The notes beneath the pieces were generated by a model, which ran no database searches, was not told the origin of the DNA, and saw nothing but the letters and a program-made list of their open reading frames with translations. From Ifrita kowaldi (taxonomy: Eukaryota; Chordata; Aves; Passeriformes; Cinclosomatidae): 64,000 bases of DNA. The DNA is taken from NCBI GenBank assembly GCA_013398055.1, contig VZRS01014300.1:102000-165999 (forward strand), given 5' to 3'. This document shows, in pieces, positions 24,801 through 34,626 of this stretch. The position numbers and the translations under genes were made by a program. The number at the start of each line of letters is the position of its first letter. Position 1 is the stretch's first letter.

Positions 24801-24950
24801 AGTCAATCCAAATTAATTGTCTATAAAAGTTCTTCAGCTGTGGGATGAGGGGTGTTGTGTCAAAACACCGTAACCACTGTTGTCAAACATTGTGCAGCAC
24901 ACAGCTGATGTTTCACCAGACATTTCAGTGAAATCAGTAAGAAATTACTT
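21882..24950. other. Long unique stretch with enhancer-like segment
   Basis: About 3 kb with no repeat family. The segment 23,450-23,640 contains an exact TGACCTTGA nuclear-receptor half-site (23,593-23,601) and a MEF2-like 'tttataaatag'. T-rich sequence follows to 23,980. Confidence 0.4.
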
Positions 24951-25060
24951 CATATTTCTTCCCAATATTTAATTTAAATCTACTCATTCATTATAAGGCC
25001 TTTCCCCCTTGTGCTATCACTGCATGCCCTTGTGTGAAATCCCTCTCCTTTTCCATAGGG
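24951..25060 (-). mobile_element. CR1 LINE internal fragment (antisense)
   Basis: A short piece gives 'cttcccaatatttaatttaaatctac', 'ataaggcctttcccccttgtgctatcactgcatgcccttgtgtgaaatccctctcctttt'. This is the CR1 stretch that encodes the 'gtgataggacaagggg' region in sense. Both ends are truncated. Confidence 0.85.
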
Positions 25061-25144
25061 AAGGGTTGGGCAGCAGTTTAAATTCTCACTGAAGTTCAGA
25101 CATCTCCCAGTTTAGTGACTTTTTAACAGGACATAAGTTAGGCA

Positions 25145-25146
25145 CA

Positions 25147-25178
<32 letters not shown>

Positions 25179-25190
25179 CTATATATACAT
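25145..25190. repeat. (CT)n-(AT)n compound microsatellite
   Basis: A perfect CT run (about 13 units, 25,145-25,170) passes directly into an alternating AT tract interrupted by a C. It is a typical dinucleotide microsatellite and is likely polymorphic. Confidence 0.95.
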
Positions 25191-26326
25191 ATTTATCCCC
25201 AAAGTTCGAAGGCTTATTCCCAATGAATTAATTCTGGTGTTCTCTGATTTGGAGGGGTGGAAAGATAAAAAGAGGGGACTTCTCAACAATCCTTGATACT
25301 TCAGAACCTTGATACTTCATAATTCTCTTCAAAAATTTATTGTGCCCTGCTTTGAATGTAGCCGGCCTTCGTTTCCCTCCTCTTCTTGGGAGGCTGTTAC
25401 AAAGCCCTGAAAACCATGAACCCTGTAATTTCCACTCTATATGCATTCGTACTCCATTTCTACCTGTTTTATCCTGACTCTCAGTGACTTTTCATTTAAA
25501 TCTCTCTCCATCTGCTTTCACCCAGCCTGTTCCCTCTCAGTCTTCATTTTTCAAGGCTGGAAACATCCTCTGACTCCTGAAGAGTTTCCCATTCCTCTGG
25601 CCAACCTGGACATCTCTGTTTTTCCAGCTTGGCCTTTCAGGCCCAGTAGAAAATTCCAGAAGAGCAGGTGAAGGTCTCTGATTACTGGAATTTCATGGCA
25701 ATGTTTGTATTTCAGTCTGATTTTAGCTCTCAATGGTGAGTTTACTTTTCATTGCCGTGGGAATATTGGGATAAGAACGCTGGATTAGACTTAGAGATTG
25801 AGCCTGGGCCTGATGTGTGATGAAGATTAAATATTGCTAAAAACATTTACCATTGTATGGTTTTTCTCATTAAATCATTTGGTGAAATTACGACAGGCCC
25901 AGTCTCGATATAAAAGGGTTTTAATGAGGGAAAAGACAGAAAATTCTGCCAAACCCAGAGTTTTTTCACCATAATTTGTTCATGTCTTGGATCCAGGGAC
26001 ATGATCTGGGATTCTCAGCTGCCAAGGCATTCAGGGATGCTGCAACTCAAATTTATCCTGCTTTTCTTCTGGATAGCTGTGTAATATCCAAAGTAATTCC
26101 AAGAGACATGTTCATTATTGCAAATGTGATACTGGCATGTGCTAAGAGATTTTCTGATCCAGGCACACACAACTGAATTTTTCTATTAAGATGATATTGG
26201 GAAAACTTTTTGCTGTTGGCCTCTAGAACTGCCCGTGGAGCCTGGAAAACACCTTCATTAAAACACAACAAAACAAGAAAAAGCCAAAAACAAGCAAAAC
26301 TTCAACACCTAATGTACTGAAATGAT
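25191..26326. other. No recognised feature
   Basis: Unique sequence. An A/C-rich low-complexity run lies at 26,260-26,302. Confidence 0.4.
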
Positions 26327-26400
26327 CACTGAATCAGAGAATGGGTTGGGTTGGAAGGGACCATAAAGAGCATATTTCCTGCTCCTCTCAACAGGCTTAG
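26327..26400 (-). mobile_element. CR1 LINE, extreme 3' end (antisense)
   Basis: Only about 75 bases remain: 'tcactgaatcagagaatgggttgggttggaagggaccataaagagc'. This is the CR1 3' terminus. The copy was very short when inserted or has since been trimmed. Confidence 0.85.
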
Positions 26401-26654
26401 GTCTGAGTAGGAAACGTGGCGTGTAATCCAGTGCTCATGGATTAAAGGAAACAAGAAAAAAGAAGAAGAAAGAAAAAGTCAGGCAGAAAACCTCTGTTTA
26501 TCTCTCACGAGCTAAAACTATTACCAGCATGTCAGGAAAAAATATATTATTATTTTGAGATGACATGTTAGGGTTCAAATGCTGGGCAATATAGAATTTT
26601 CCACCCATGCTGAAATTGTAAAAATTATAGGATTTGTAACCCTGAGGTAAATAA

Positions 26655-26736
26655 CCATAGAATCATTTGGGCTGGATTAGACTCTTTAGGTTATTGAGTC
26701 CAACCATAAACTTGGCACTGCCAGGTCCAGCAGTGT
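26655..26736 (-). mobile_element. CR1 LINE, extreme 3' end (antisense)
   Basis: The piece 'ccatagaatcatttgggctgg', 'ttgagtccaaccataaacttggcactgccaggtcc' is a CR1 3' end of the 'gagtccaacc' subfamily. It is about 80 bases long and lies only 255 bases from the previous CR1 end. Confidence 0.85.
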
Positions 26737-27285
26737 ATACAAATAAAAGGTGTAACACACTCTTTATAACACACATTTTTTTAATGTTTTAAATTCTCTG
26801 TCACTATCTGGCACCCAAAAGTGAAGAGGGTTAATACTGAGCTGGCAATGAATTGGAAACAGGGTTAAAATGTTTAATTTTGTATTTGACAGCTGTGGCT
26901 GCCGAAATTACTGCCAGTCAGGCCAGTCTGGATGCAGGGAGAATTTAGGTGGAGTTCCATTGTAAATAATTTCATTGGTAAATTTGGTGAGATGTCTTTT
27001 CCATCCAGTGCTGAAGAATCCTGATCTGCACACCTGGTGGTTCAGGGGTCTGTTTGTAATTAATGACAAACCCAATCTTTTCCAGGACGGTTTCAGGAGA
27101 GCTTTAGCCGCTGTTTTAGAATGAGATTAATTGGTCCAAATGTTTCACTATTGACTGATTGTAATAGGGACCAAAACTGAGCTTTTTTTACACAAACATT
27201 TTATTTTTATTCCTGAATTACAATGACAAAACAAAATTGTTTTTACAATGATTTAACTTCCTCAACTGCTATTTTCCAGTTCATA
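26737..27285. other. No recognised feature
   Basis: Unique AT-rich sequence between two CR1 ends. Confidence 0.4.
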
Positions 27286-27391
27286 AATCACAGAATCACA
27301 GAATGATTTGGGTTGGAAGGGACCTTAAAGCTCATCTTGTTCCAGTATCCTACCCTGGGCAGGGATAGCTTCCACTATCCCAGGTTGCTGA
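27286..27391 (-). mobile_element. CR1 LINE, extreme 3' end (antisense)
   Basis: It begins 'atcacagaatcacagaatgatttgggttgg' and includes 'agggaccttaaagctcatcttgttcc', 'ctgggcagggatagcttccactatcccaggttgct'. It is truncated soon after, and the first bases keep two ATTCTGTG-type tail units. Confidence 0.93.
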
Positions 27392-30014
27392 ATTAATTGA
27401 TAGAACTCCCTGTGCTGTATCTGTGGTGTTTGGGATGCTGGGACAGTCTCCAATCTGGGTATTTTTTGGGCCTGGATTAAGTATCATTGGAAAGGGGAAT
27501 GAAAAGGTCCTGGGTACATTTCTAAGATTTATTTCAGGATATTTTCCCATCATACAGGACTTTGAATACTGCTTGAATTTCTAGCAAGATAAAATTTTAG
27601 GTATGTGGTCCGGCTTGGATTTTGGAGGTCCGCAGGACAGAAATCAAATTCATGCAGATATTAAAAAACAACTTCTCTCTTTTCCATTACAACACACCTC
27701 AGGGAGATTACTGGGCTTTGAATAACGCTTTTTCTTATTACTTTTCTTATTTTTTTTCCTGGACAAATAGTCTTAGCAAATCTCAGTTGTATTACATTAA
27801 GTAATATCAATTTTAATAGCAGTTTTCTGTTCCCATTCTGCCAATGCCTTCACTAAAAGATCTTTTTTTTCTCTTTACTCCACACGTCTCCAATGTAAAC
27901 ATTAGCTGAATTACCAGCACTTTTGAAGACTGGTCTCTAATGAAAGACAATAGAGATAATTGTTAAGAATGACAAATGTATTAAAGACAGAAAAGTGAGC
28001 AAAATCAGTCATTAATGTGAGTGGCATTTTGCAGAGACAAAATTCAGCTTTCAGAACTGTGCAATGTCTGAATCAAAACTTTTTTGAGACTTGAAGTTGA
28101 GCTGTAATTACTCCTTTTTAAAGCTTGAATGCATACACAGTTCAGCGTGATAAAAATAAACTTGTTTGAAACACAGTTCTGAATAAATAAAATGAACAAT
28201 AAAGAACCCAGGAAGGCAAGATTTTTTCAACTATAACAAAAATAGTAAAACCTTTTTGATTTACTGAAATATGGAGAATATAAATTTAATGCTGAAGTAA
28301 AACTTGAGGGAAAAACGAGAGCATACTTTGATACCTGCAAAAGGAAACATATTTGCTGAAGAAATAATATCCCTGATCATTGCTGGAAGGTAACTTTTGT
28401 CTTTTTGACCAAAAGGAAAAGAAAATCATATTTAATGTCAGGTAAAGAGTGCGTGTACCAACAAACCACCTGCAGATAATGTTGTATTGGAAATCCAAAC
28501 CTAAATCCAGCCTATTTGGCTGTGTGTTCTTTATGGCTTCTACTTGATCCTGCATTTCTCATTTGAAAGTGTTCTTCTAAGTAATATAAATTGTCTTTGA
28601 GGTGACTGTTACCATATTTGCATTTTTGGGAAGCACAAATTCTTTTCTGATACACTTGGAGACCCTTATGAGGTTAGAGAACTGAAAAGTTGCAAGAATC
28701 CCATTTTCGGCGTTTTGCACTTGCTATTATTTTTGAAGTCTTGAAGAGTTCCCAGTTGTCCTTCTTTCGCCATGGTCTTTGTCCAGCTATGTGTTATAAG
28801 GGCTAAATTGTAAATTTCAATATTTATTTGTGTTCATAAAGGATTTTTAAAACTAATCTTGGAAGAAAAATAAGGGTTATTTTTGTATTTTTTGCTTTAA
28901 AAATACAATGAGAACCCTAAGAGTTCTTTCTTGTTGGAACCAGAAATGAGATAATCTTCAGAAGTTCAAATCAGGATATGCAAATCTGGTAGATATGACA
29001 TACTTGCACAAAATATGACTCAAATATTCATCTAAAGTCTCTTGGCTCAAGCGAAGGACTGACTCTTGGTCTCAGAAAAGTGTTGGCTTTGGGGCTTAGC
29101 CACTTGATGACCTGAAACGGCCAATCCAGACACAAAACATCTTAATATTTCTTCCCCTGACATGAATTAAAGTGATAAATGTAACCCCAAAGAGAACAAG
29201 ATCCTTTTAGTTTTTCACTGACTCCGTCAAGGACTAAGATTGGACTTTCTTTCATCAGTGCTTTTATGTGTCCTTTGTCTTTGTCAAACTTCTGATGCAT
29301 TTTCGTCTTCTTCTATACTTCGGCTTTTCCTTCGGAACCTTGGGGCAAAACAATAAAAGAAAATAATTTAAAACAAGGAAAAAAACCCAGTAATACAGCA
29401 GATCTTTCCTTGGATGTCAGGCAGTACACGAGTGACTCAGGAGAGAAAAACTGGAGAGTGAGAAAGAGCTTTCCTTCCACTACATTGTAGAAAATTATTT
29501 ATCGTTGCTGTCTCTTGGGGATGGAAGGACAGGATCAGGGGCAGAACACATCCTTCATGTTAAAGCTGTTTCCTGAGAACATCAGAACCCTTTGGATGAA
29601 ACATTACTTGCACTGTAGAGAACCAAAGGGGATAACTCAGGGAGTTTAGCAGTCTTGGACTACCGAACTTGTTCTAAATACTGAATTTTAAACCTTCACT
29701 CATGCCTCTGTCGTGTTCCTTGCTATGTCTTCCTCTCTAAGTATTTCAAGTGCTTTTGTACCTTGCCTTCTTGTAGTGAAGAACAAATCTGAAGAAAAAA
29801 TAAGATTATTAAAGACTTTGTTTCCCTTTTTCTTCCTTCTCCTTTACCAAGACTTCCCCAGTCTGGTACTTCCTGAGGTATTCTGTCTTCTCAAATATAG
29901 AACATATGAAAACTCACTGTTTCGGCTTCCTGCCAGAGAACTAAATGAGTAAAATATGACAAAATGAAGCATGTATTAACCAGAAATCTGTTTTTCTTTG
30001 AGCCACTATAAAGC
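27392..30014. other. Unique stretch containing a candidate minus-strand exon
   Basis: No transposon is recognised. The part near 28,800-29,345 is notable for a possible 3'-terminal exon and 3' UTR on the minus strand, listed separately. Confidence 0.4.
28823..29338 (-). other. Candidate 3'-terminal exon with 3' UTR (weak)
   Basis: On the minus strand a pyrimidine-rich run ending 'gttttgccccaag' gives a plausible acceptor just before 29,338. An open frame then reads FRRKSRSIEEDENASEV and stops at 29,286-29,284. The last four residues (ASEV) would fit a class I PDZ ligand. A second frame across the same exon is basic and also open for 23 codons, so the frame is uncertain. An AATAAA lies downstream at 28,828-28,823. 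CpG sites are locally frequent: six between 29,050 and 29,335, where the flanks have few. I do not recognise the protein, and upstream exons were not found. Chance is a real alternative. Confidence 0.15.
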
Positions 30015-30190
30015 TGACACAGGAAGAGGTTGCCCAGAGAAACTTTGGCTGCCTCATCCCTGGAAGTGTCCAAAGCCAGGTTGGATGAGGCTTGGAGCAA
30101 CCTGGGATAGTGGAAGGTGCCCCTGCCCATGGGTTGGAACTGGATGGACCTTGAAGATCCTTCCTACCCAAAGTGTTCCATGATTCAGTG
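30015..30190 (+). mobile_element. CR1 LINE, 5'-truncated 3' end
   Basis: Sense CR1: 'gttgcccagagaaactttggctgcctcatccctggaagtgtccaaagccaggttggatgaggcttggagcaacctgggatagtggaaggtgcccctgcccat', then 'ggaactggatggaccttgaagatcc', finishing 'ccatgattcagtgactcc'. The element has a well-conserved body and a degraded tail. Confidence 0.93.
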
Positions 30191-33100
30191 ACTCCAAAAG
30201 TGAAATTAATGTGCTCCTACCACTAGGATCTCATCCCTGGGACCAGCCTGGATTTAATTTGATGCCACTCCCATGGTGCAGAATTTATTTGTTGAATTCT
30301 CATCACAACTATTTCTGTTTCCATAACCGCTTCCACCGATCTCACTAACAGATTTAGACACTGATTCTTGAGCCTGGGAATTGTTTGAGGGTGGTGTTTG
30401 GTCCAGGAGGAAGACTTATCAAGGACCACACAACACTTTTACTTGGAGCAATGTAATCATATTTAATTTCTGTCCCCTATTACATGGGCAACCCTACCTT
30501 AAAAATGAAAACAAGTTCATCACAAAATAAGAATGCAAACTCAGTCAACTTCTTTAGCTTTCACTGCTCTGATCAGTAAGCTATTCCAGCAATTTCCTTC
30601 AGTGTTTTTTCAAAACTTTCCCACTTCCATCTTAATTTGCAGTTGACATTGGCATATGGCTCAGAGTTGTCAGGAGACAGCACTGAGTCATTCCCCAGTG
30701 TCACAGTGTCTGGAACTCAGGCTCAGTGGAAACGTACCCAGTGGATTTCCCTGCAGCTCAGCAGTGATTCTGGACTCTCTAGAATATGTGGTGAGAAAGA
30801 AGCATTTTCTGGATTCAAGACTTCTGGGACTTCAGCTGTAAATGATTTGAGCTCTGAAAATAAAATCTGTTCTTTAGTGACAACTGCGGTGCAGCTGTGT
30901 CAGGATCGTGCCTGTTCTTGCATTTAAGCCATTAATTCCTTGACTGTTCCAGGGACTGTGCAGCTTCTTGTCTGCACAGATGAGATAAAGGGTTTGGTGT
31001 CTGGTTTGAGGTATTGGACAAAACTGCAACTAATGGACTGACTGAACAATCAACCTTTTAACTGAGTGTTTCCCAGGTGGGGATTTCAAACAGCTCTGGA
31101 GATTCCCCCAGACATACTCTGTTCAGCCCAGGCCAATTTGTGCAGTTAAATGTGCTGATAACACCCTGGGATAAGTGACTCAGTGATTTCCAGACAATCC
31201 CTTGTGCTGAGGTTCTTGAAGTGTGCAGAGATGTCTGCAAACACAAAATGCAGAGTTTCCAGTGGATGCAGAGATATTCATGTGGAACTGTCTTGTAGAG
31301 CTGGCTGAGAGTTTTAGGAGGGTTTTTGCATGTGATTAATATTATTGATAAAGATGGATTGTAGATCTGATGGAGTGTTCACGTGGGACCATGGAGCAGC
31401 TGGATTATCAAATGTGAACCAAAGAGTTTGGGAGGCCCCACCAGCTTTGGCTGAAGTTCTCTTTCAACAGAGCCTCCTGTGACCAAAGTCAATAGTGCAG
31501 TTTGAGAGATTTGATTTCACACATGAACATTGTCATATATCAAGGCCCTAAAAAATCTTTTTTTTTTTCATTTCAACAAATATTAAGCCTTTGAGCCTCT
31601 GTGCAAAATTTCTATTTCAGGATGAAGGAAGTTTCTCTGAAGACTCCATTCTTTAGAGTGGAAAGGAAGGAGGACATGGTGGTCCTAGTACCTATTTCTA
31701 CCTCTACTTCCTCTACATTACTTCTCCACAGACCAAGACACAATACCAGCCACACGTGGGCAGATAAATTCCATCTGTATGAAATTTTTAAAAATTATTA
31801 TTTGAAGAAGCAGTGGAAGAGTTGGTGGAGAAATCCATATGGGCTCCCTGGCCACTTATAATCCATTGTACCAAAGATTCGTTGTTATCTTTTAAACAGG
31901 CTGTATTTCATTTTTGCTATTTGCTTATCAAGACTATTTTTGGCTCCTTACACCATGGCATATAAAACATAATTCAGCATGGCCTGGAGGAGTTTTACTA
32001 ATGTCAGTGTGCAGGCTGAAAAACCACACAGCACCCAGTATTATTTAAAAATGAAATGCCTTTACACAGCTATTGAAAGTGTATGTGGTGGTGTTGGTCA
32101 TGTTGATTAATTAATCCAAGTAAATAAAATATCAAACTACAATTTTTCAAACACCAAAAGTTCTATTTAAATATTTTAAGCTCACTGCATCCTTTACTGA
32201 GTTATGAATTTCAATAAAGTAGAGGTAAACTCAATTGTAAAAACAATATACAGTCATTTCTTCAGCTTGGAAGTTTCTTTTCCTCTGTACCTAAAATATG
32301 GTGTCATTAGTATCCACCAGGCTTCTTCTCTCAATGCAAATCTTTCTGTCAAGGCTTTCTTGTGTTTTTTTTCCAATGATATATAGCAACAGTAAATGAG
32401 CATAAATACATTTCACTGCATCCTAGGTCTGAAAATTTCTTTTGCTTCTGCTGGGTACCTAAATACCTGGTAAAGGAAGATACAGAATACTTGGAAAATC
32501 AACCCTGAACTGTTTAAAGGCTTAATGCGACAGCAGTTATGTTTCTTAAATACGTAAGAAAGTCCCCAGACTGCAGCTTTCCCCTCCTCCTACTCACTGG
32601 AGCCATGGAGATCAGTCTCCAAGTCAGCTACATCTTGGGAATAGTGTGCTTTAAAATTGATTTAAATTTTAGACAGCGTAAGTTCATTTTAATAAACCTT
32701 TTTTTTTTTAAGGTTTCAAACCTCTATTTTGTAAAGAATCTCTTGTGAAAATACACCCGGGTTTGGCTGCAAGGTTTGCAATGTTTATTTCTCTGTTATT
32801 TCAGTGGGATATTTTATGAAGCTGGAAAAGTATTTTGCAGAGGGCTCTGAGCTTCCCCTGCAGTGGGGTAAAGGAAGGTTTCCACAGCATCCTGCTTTAA
32901 TGCAGAGACTAATGAGGCTCAAAACTCAACTGGGGAAGAATTTGAAGAATGGGATTTGCTGTGTGGCTCCTGCCTGGAAGATGAGGTAAATCGGGAATTG
33001 TTGTGCTGGGTGAACACGAGCTGATACCATGGATGGTGGTGTCAAGGGAAGTCCCCAGGCCACCCCTGAATCACCTCTTTGCTGCAAAGCCACACTCTGA

Positions 33101-34363
33101 CCCCTGGACTGAGCTTTGTCTCACTGACATCCCCCACTCCCTTCATTAGAGGGATCTTGGCTCTTTTTCCGAGGGTTGGGAAGCAAAGTCTGCGGTTCTG
33201 GAACTGTGAAACTGAAGACACCCCAAGAGATCAAACCAGAGCCTGATATGCTCCTGCTTTTGGGATGAAATCAGAAGATTTCCTCAGGGCTCGAGAGCTT
33301 TGTGTTTCTTAAAGCATCAATTTCTGAAATAATGAAATAACATGAAACAGTAAATTTTCAGGGGAAAAAACAAAACCACCCAAAGAACCAAACAACAGAA
33401 CTTGATTTTTACTGTTGAAGAGACAATAAGTATTGGAGTGTAATAAAAACCTCAAGTGTTAACAAGGGAGTATTAAGAACAAAAATCCCACAACTTATTT
33501 ACAAAAGCTCCCCCAAACCCATTCTTCTTTAAATTGCTACATTTTTAGTGGTTGTGACTGAAAAAAAATGGAAGCTGCTGATAATGAAGTAATGTTTCTG
33601 AAGCTGATACTCTGCTTCCTATAACTCAGTGATTTACAGTTTGTGCACAAATAAGCTTCCAACTGATTCTTTTTCTCCTTGGACAGATGGGCTTGAAGGT
33701 ATTTTTTGGCTGTTCTGATTCAGCAGCATTGAAGCGTGGCTAAAAGTGAAATTCTTTCTCTCCTGGTGGCGTGATAATACTGCCAAACATGAAACTATGA
33801 ACAGAAATAAAACCTGATGTTGAAAAGTCTGTCAATCAAAAAGCCCAAATTATTCAGCTTGATAGACTGGTTTTGAGCACATAAAACAGGGCAACAGAGT
33901 CCAAAAGGGAATGTAAGAAGATGTGATGTGCCTCTGCTCTTAGCTTTGATTCAGCAACAAAAAAATCTATCTCCCAAATCTGAAACAGTCTGAGGACACA
34001 ATCTCTAAGAGCCTAAAATTTCACTTTCTTTTCATTTTTTAAAAAATTTTTAATATTTAAAAGAGAAGGACACAAAGGATGAGTCAGGAAAGCACCTTGC
34101 TGGAGCATCTGTCACACGATTCAATCACAGTGAAAGAATCTGAGTAAATTCCTCAATTTTCTAGACCCACCCCAATAAATTGTGGGAACTCAGTCATTAA
34201 TTCTCCAAAGAAATGAGCAAGGGCATCTCCTGCTCTCTGCAGACATCTCGGGACAGGTCATCTCTTAGTATCCAAGGACATTCCCACGTTTCCACACCAA
34301 ATGATAAAACTTAAAATAAATTGGCTTGAGTTATTGTTTCCTTGGAATGAATCAACAAGGGGA
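30191..34363. other. Long unique stretch without recognised feature
   Basis: About 4.2 kb with no CR1 or LTR. Scattered A/T runs occur (31,559, 32,699). The frame at 31,601-31,861 follows a 'ctatttcag' but shows no known domain, so I do not call it. Confidence 0.4.
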
Positions 34364-34626
34364 TTGTTTGGTTTTGGTTGGGGTTTCTTTTGGTTGGTTT
34401 GGGGTTTTTGTTTTTGGGTTTTTTTCTGGTTTTTTTGGTTGGTTGGTTGGTTGGTTGGTTTGGGCTTTTGGTTTGTTGGCTTTTTTTTTTTGTTTGGTTT
34501 GTTTTTTTGTTTGTTTGGTTTTGGTTTGGGATTGGGTTTTTTTTGTTTTGTTTGTTTTTGGTGGTTGGGGGGTTTTTGTTTTTTTGTTTTGGTTTTGGGT
34601 TTTTGGGGGTTTTGGGGGGTTTTTGT
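34364..34626 (+). repeat. G/T-only low-complexity tract
   Basis: Over 263 bases the plus strand has a single A (34,531) and four C (34,387, 34,426, 34,465, 34,480). It mixes (GGTT)n at 34,438-34,460, (GTTT)n and long G runs near 34,564-34,619. All the open frames here (Phe/Trp/Gly/Leu-rich on plus, Lys/Pro/Gln/Asn-rich on minus) are artefacts of composition. Confidence 0.95.

Noticed and set aside
31601..31861. 86-codon plus frame following a 'ctatttcag'
   Set aside because: No known domain, and one weak acceptor does not support an exon.
34438..34460. (GGTT)n considered as interstitial telomeric repeat
   Set aside because: The vertebrate telomere unit is TTAGGG. No A is present and the period is four.
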